From: Chitinophagales bacterium
GTDB lineage: Bacteria > Bacteroidota > Bacteroidia > Chitinophagales > JADIYW01
Direction: 5' to 3'
DNA length: 64,000 nucleotides
NCBI GenBank assembly: GCA_020636535.1
Contig: JACJXT010000011.1
Coordinates: forward strand, 1,612,001 to 1,676,000
The notes beneath the pieces are model-generated. The model was not told where the DNA came from, searched no databases, and saw nothing but the letters and a program-made list of their open reading frames with translations. Shown piece after piece: positions 62,033-64,000 of this stretch; the stretch's first letter is position 1, and every line of letters begins with the position of its first letter. Position numbers and translations under genes: made by a program.

Positions 62033-62248
62033 TTAATAAATCTCTTGTATTTCTTCAAGTTCTTTTACAATTAATTCTAATGTTTCTTGAGAAAAACCAT
62101 AATCACTAGTTTCTAGACTAAGTACTTCTTTCTTTTTATTTCTAATAATTAACTTCCAATTATTTAACCTTTTTCTAGATGGCTTTTTATTAAAACTGTA
62201 AGTTAAATTTTCTAAAGGAATAGAAATAGCATTATTTTCTTTAAATAT
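62033..62248 (-). pseudogene. 3' part of a membrane-protein gene split by the insertion sequence
   Basis: Frame encoding TIFKENNAISIPLENLTYSF...LEEIQEIY and a stop at 62033. It has no start of its own; the frame enters the left end of the IS. Joining it to the 5' part at 63516..63790 with one TSD copy removed gives a continuous 160-codon frame (...HYLTIFKENNAI...). The C-terminal part resembles a small PH-like domain (ISIPLENLTY, NWKLIIRNKKKEVLSLETSDYGFS). Confidence 0.88.
62241..62248. repeat. 8-bp target site duplication, left
   Basis: TTAAATAT, identical to 63516..63523 on the other side of the IS; directly abuts the IS terminal GG. Confidence 0.9.
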
Positions 62249-62381
62249 GGTAATGTACTGAAAAATAGTTGGTGCATTTGACAAAAATAATGTTTAGCTT
62301 TCTCCAGTTAATCTGAAGAGGATAAAAGCACTGGTGGAGACCAACTTTTTAGCAATAGGATTAATGTATATACAAAAAATG

Positions 62382-62403
62382 GGTTGATAGATAACTATCA
62401 ACC
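62382..62403. terminator. bidirectional terminator inside the IS
   Basis: Perfect 9-bp stem GGTTGATAG / CTATCAACC with an ATAA loop, followed by TTTTTC on the forward strand and by CATTTTTTG on the reverse strand. It ends transposase transcription and shields the element from outside transcription. Confidence 0.8.
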
Positions 62404-62441
62404 TTTTTCATTTTTTGGTATACTTGATGGCTAAAAAAACT

Positions 62442-63416
62442 CTATTTTTCATTAGATAAATACACATACCATTTGATGAAATTTATTCTATTTTTTAAAG
62501 TCAAACCTCTGTGCAAATCAAGATGATTTTTTAGATGGCTAAAATAACCTTCAATTCCATTTGTTGTTCTTGGTATTTTTGGATTTTCTAAATAGTGAAA
62601 CATATTAGGCAATGCTCTTTTTATTGAGAAGTAGGATCTTCTTAGTAGTTTATGAGTATACCAATACCTTCTAGTTTCTAAGTTAATAGTCTTTTCATTA
62701 AGATAGTCTTTGTGTCTTTCATACCATAGCTTTAACTCTCTTGTCCACCATATTTTATCATTCTGTGTTTCTATTTTGAGTAATAGCAAAATATGTTTTC
62801 TAAGTTCTTGTCCTGCTATGTGTTTAGGGTATTTAGTAAGCCATAGTAAGCACATTCGTTGAATATGTACCAAGCATCTTTGTATAACTATATTACTGTC
62901 AGTATGTTTAATTGCTTTTAATATACTTTTAGCACCATCTGAGGTAATACTTTCTAATTTAATGCCTAAGTGTATTAAATTACTTAAATCTTCCTTAATC
63001 TCTTCAAAATGCTCTCCATCTGAAAAACGGATAAGTTGTGTATAGCCATCAAGATTATCTTGATAAGCTATTAAACAGAACTGTGCAAAATAAGTACCGT
63101 CCACTCTAAGATTAACTTGTTCTCTTTTTATGATTTTAACCGTGGGCGAACGCTCTAAAATTTTATAAAAGGTTCTTTGTAAGGTGTCTTTTGAATAACC
63201 ACTATCTCTACATAATGTGTTGTAGGTTTGTCTTTCTATTATCCATTTCTTGAACCATATGAATCGGTTCTTTATTTTTTGTTCTGGTCTATTCCTTGTG
63301 AATAATATGCCACAGTTTTTACACTTAAATCTTTGCTTGTTTTGTTGTTTGCCCCAGCATATTACATCTAAACTACTACAGCTCCAACATCGCTTTTTTT
63401 TGCCATTTTTTAACAA
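62442..63416 (-). CDS. zinc-ribbon IS256-type transposase
   Basis: 324 residues. N-terminal zinc ribbon CWSCSSLDVICWG...FKCKNCGILF (two CxxC pairs), helix-turn-helix region (TYNTLCRDSGYSKDTLQRTFYKIL), then a MULE-like DDE core: Asp in LRVDGTYF, Asp in ITSDGAKS, CLVHIQR (the C..H motif), and Glu in TTNGIEGYFSHLK. Database relatives are called IS256 variants with a Zn-binding domain. There is no ATG in frame: the only usual start is TTG at 63416. An ATG at 63406 (ATGGC then eight A) is one base out of frame with the zinc ribbon. Confidence 0.87.
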   Translation of the reverse strand: MLKNGKKKRCWSCSSLDVICWGKQQNKQRFKCKNCGILFTRNRPEQKIKNRFIWFKKWIIERQTYNTLCRDSGYSKDTLQRTFYKILERSPTVKIIKREQVNLRVDGTYFAQFCLIAYQDNLDGYTQLIRFSDGEHFEEIKEDLSNLIHLGIKLESITSDGAKSILKAIKHTDSNIVIQRCLVHIQRMCLLWLTKYPKHIAGQELRKHILLLLKIETQNDKIWWTRELKLWYERHKDYLNEKTINLETRRYWYTHKLLRRSYFSIKRALPNMFHYLENPKIPRTTNGIEGYFSHLKNHLDLHRGLTLKNRINFIKWYVYLSNEK

Positions 63417-63421
63417 AGAAA

Positions 63422-63451
63422 ATATTTTATGAAATACATTTCATAAAATAT
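63422..63451. repeat. 14-bp perfect palindrome upstream of the transposase gene
   Basis: ATATTTTATGAAAT / ATTTCATAAAATAT with a 2-base AC centre, just outside the coding start. It could be a repressor site or an mRNA hairpin that blocks read-through expression of the transposase. Confidence 0.65.
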
Positions 63452-63515
63452 CTAGTTTAACCTTTATTTATAGTACTCTTGATACAATACACCAACTATT
63501 TTTCAGTATTATGCC

Positions 63516-63523
63516 TTAAATAT
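63516..63523. repeat. 8-bp target site duplication, right
   Basis: TTAAATAT, identical to 62241..62248; abuts the terminal CC of the IS. Confidence 0.9.
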
Positions 63524-63790
63524 AGTAAGATAATGAATTATAAATAATTTCTTATTTAAGTCAATCTGTATTTGTTTATATATTTTAGAAAAAATAATTA
63601 TTACTATTCCAATAAAAAGAAAGATAACATCAAACAAGATTATAGCTTCATTCGAATAATTCTTATTTTTGCTACTATTTTTAAATAAAAAGCTACTTAC
63701 AAAAATTATACCTACAAAGTATAGAATTCGAGGCAAAAAGTTATATCGACTAATGTCATTATCCGAGTAATAGGTCTTGTTGGTTATCAT
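63516..63790 (-). pseudogene. 5' part of the membrane-protein gene split by the insertion sequence
   Basis: Starts at ATG 63790 (MITNKTYYSDNDISRYN), has two membrane segments (FLPRILYFVGIIFVSSFLF, IILFDVIFLFIGIVIIIFS) and reaches HYLTIFK at the duplication; beyond it the frame runs only a few bases into the IS, to a TAA at 63509. The 275 bases here and 208 bases at 62033..62240 sum to 483, an intact 160-residue protein. Starts 17 bp after the pyrD stop. A two-segment membrane anchor followed by a PH-like domain is a common envelope-protein layout. Confidence 0.88.
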
Positions 63791-63807
63791 ACAATAAAAA
63801 TATAAAA

Positions 63808-64000
63808 TCACTTTTTCAACAGCTTATTTATTTTTTTTACTAAGCTTGGTCCTTCATAAATTAAACCAGTATATACTTGTACTAAGTCTGCACCAAATTG
63901 CATTTTTTCTTTAGCATTTTTAGCACTCATAATGCCACCAACGCCAATAATAGGAATCTCGTGGTTTTTATTTCTAAGATGTTCTATAACAAATGTAGCA
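63808..64000 (-). CDS. pyrD: dihydroorotate dehydrogenase, C-terminal part
   Basis: The reverse strand carries the last 63 codons: EIPIIGVGGIMSAKNAKEKM, then FGADLVQVYTGLIYEGPSLVKKINKLL and a stop at 63808. GVGGI and the AxxVQxYTGxxYxGP element form the FMN phosphate-binding end of class 2 (quinone-linked) DHODH. The gene continues outside the window. Confidence 0.92.
   Translation of the reverse strand, partial: ATFVIEHLRNKNHEIPIIGVGGIMSAKNAKEKMQFGADLVQVYTGLIYEGPSLVKKINKLLKK

Larger units (their letters stand above)
62249..63515 (-). mobile_element. IS256-related insertion sequence, 1267 bp
   Basis: Bounded by 8-bp direct repeats TTAAATAT and by imperfect inverted ends: left GGTAATG then TACTGAAAAATAGTTGGTG, right (reverse complement) GGCATAA then the same 19 bases. 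Ends begin GG and end CC. The element carries one transposase gene (62442..63416) of the zinc-ribbon IS256-like type and a terminator. Target duplication and length fit this group. Confidence 0.93.

Noticed and set aside
62254..63510. IS ends placed at the TACTG of the 19-bp shared inverted repeat
   Set aside because: With those ends the flanking bases are not duplicated. Extending the ends to GG...CC gives perfect 8-bp target duplications and restores the split reading frame.
1..64000. tRNA, rRNA and riboswitches
   Set aside because: I scanned the intergenic regions for cloverleaf ends, rRNA segments and typical riboswitch motifs and saw none; a covariance-model search would be needed to exclude small or divergent RNAs. 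The gap upstream of ribE holds no room for an FMN riboswitch.

Overview
The window is AT-rich (roughly one third G+C by eye) and comes from a member of the Bacteroidota. The taxon-marking evidence is: type IX secretion C-terminal domains of type A (genes at 12396 and 14189) and of the gliding-motility type B (47120..49795), MbnP/MbnH-like and GyrA/ParC homologues of Bacteroidota type, many short lipoproteins with a Cys-Lys-Lys start, and promoters of the Bacteroidota -7 form TAnnTTTG in front of several genes with almost no Shine-Dalgarno signals. No rRNA, tRNA or CRISPR array was seen. The order cannot be fixed from the window; a Chitinophagia/Saprospiria-like or flavobacterial lineage would fit.

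Layout. 1-4705: end of a DUF2130 gene, an ICMT-like membrane methyltransferase, an exported barrel-like protein, then an acyl-CoA carboxyltransferase followed by an M42 aminopeptidase. 4706-6416: a REP/RAYT island, made of one full RAYT transposase gene bounded by inverted REP hairpins, two near-identical 297-bp tandem units that carry only the 3' end of the transposase, and a further small fragment; it lies between a truncated and an intact copy of a PhnB-type VOC gene. 6885-11406: parC, an MFS symporter and an EVE-domain protein. 11446-19177: secreted proteins, among them an SGNH-type esterase-like protein and a 1662-residue FN3-studded endonuclease I, both with T9SS sorting domains. 19243-26033: tpiA-prmA-giant exported protein-methyltransferase, a tight operon. 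26181-30033: gyrA and a TPR protein. 30303-31578: a RelE/ParE-type toxin-antitoxin pair and decayed sequence. 31579-38063: Nudix hydrolase, then pyrE-DUF445-CPA1 antiporter-APC permease and a photolyase. 38435-40947: SCP2-like protein, fatty-acid desaturase and its probable flavin/2Fe-2S reductase. 41078-42870: a MbnP/MbnH-like pair. 42975-49795: UbiD decarboxylase, alpha/beta hydrolase lipoprotein, barrel, riboflavin synthase and a type B T9SS protein. 49858-54235: aldo/keto reductase, PIN toxin with a 50-residue partner, exported protein, SET-domain protein, DUF1287 and GGCT-like genes. 54241-57833: lysS operon with a GIY-YIG protein. 58058-61033: GNAT-Na+/solute symporter-ornithine/alanine racemase-like operon. 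61248-64000: TerC, an insertion sequence with an intact 8-bp target duplication that splits a small membrane-protein gene, and the 3' end of pyrD.

Most of the window is chromosomal housekeeping and envelope biology. The most unusual structures are the RAYT island with its amplified 3'-only derivative, the precisely reconstructable IS insertion at 62249..63515 (including a probable 8-A frameshift in its transposase start), a Cys...Gln-Ala-Ala-Ile-Trp pattern in an exported protein, and a set of genes whose -7 box ends 3-7 bp before the start codon, suggesting leaderless mRNAs.
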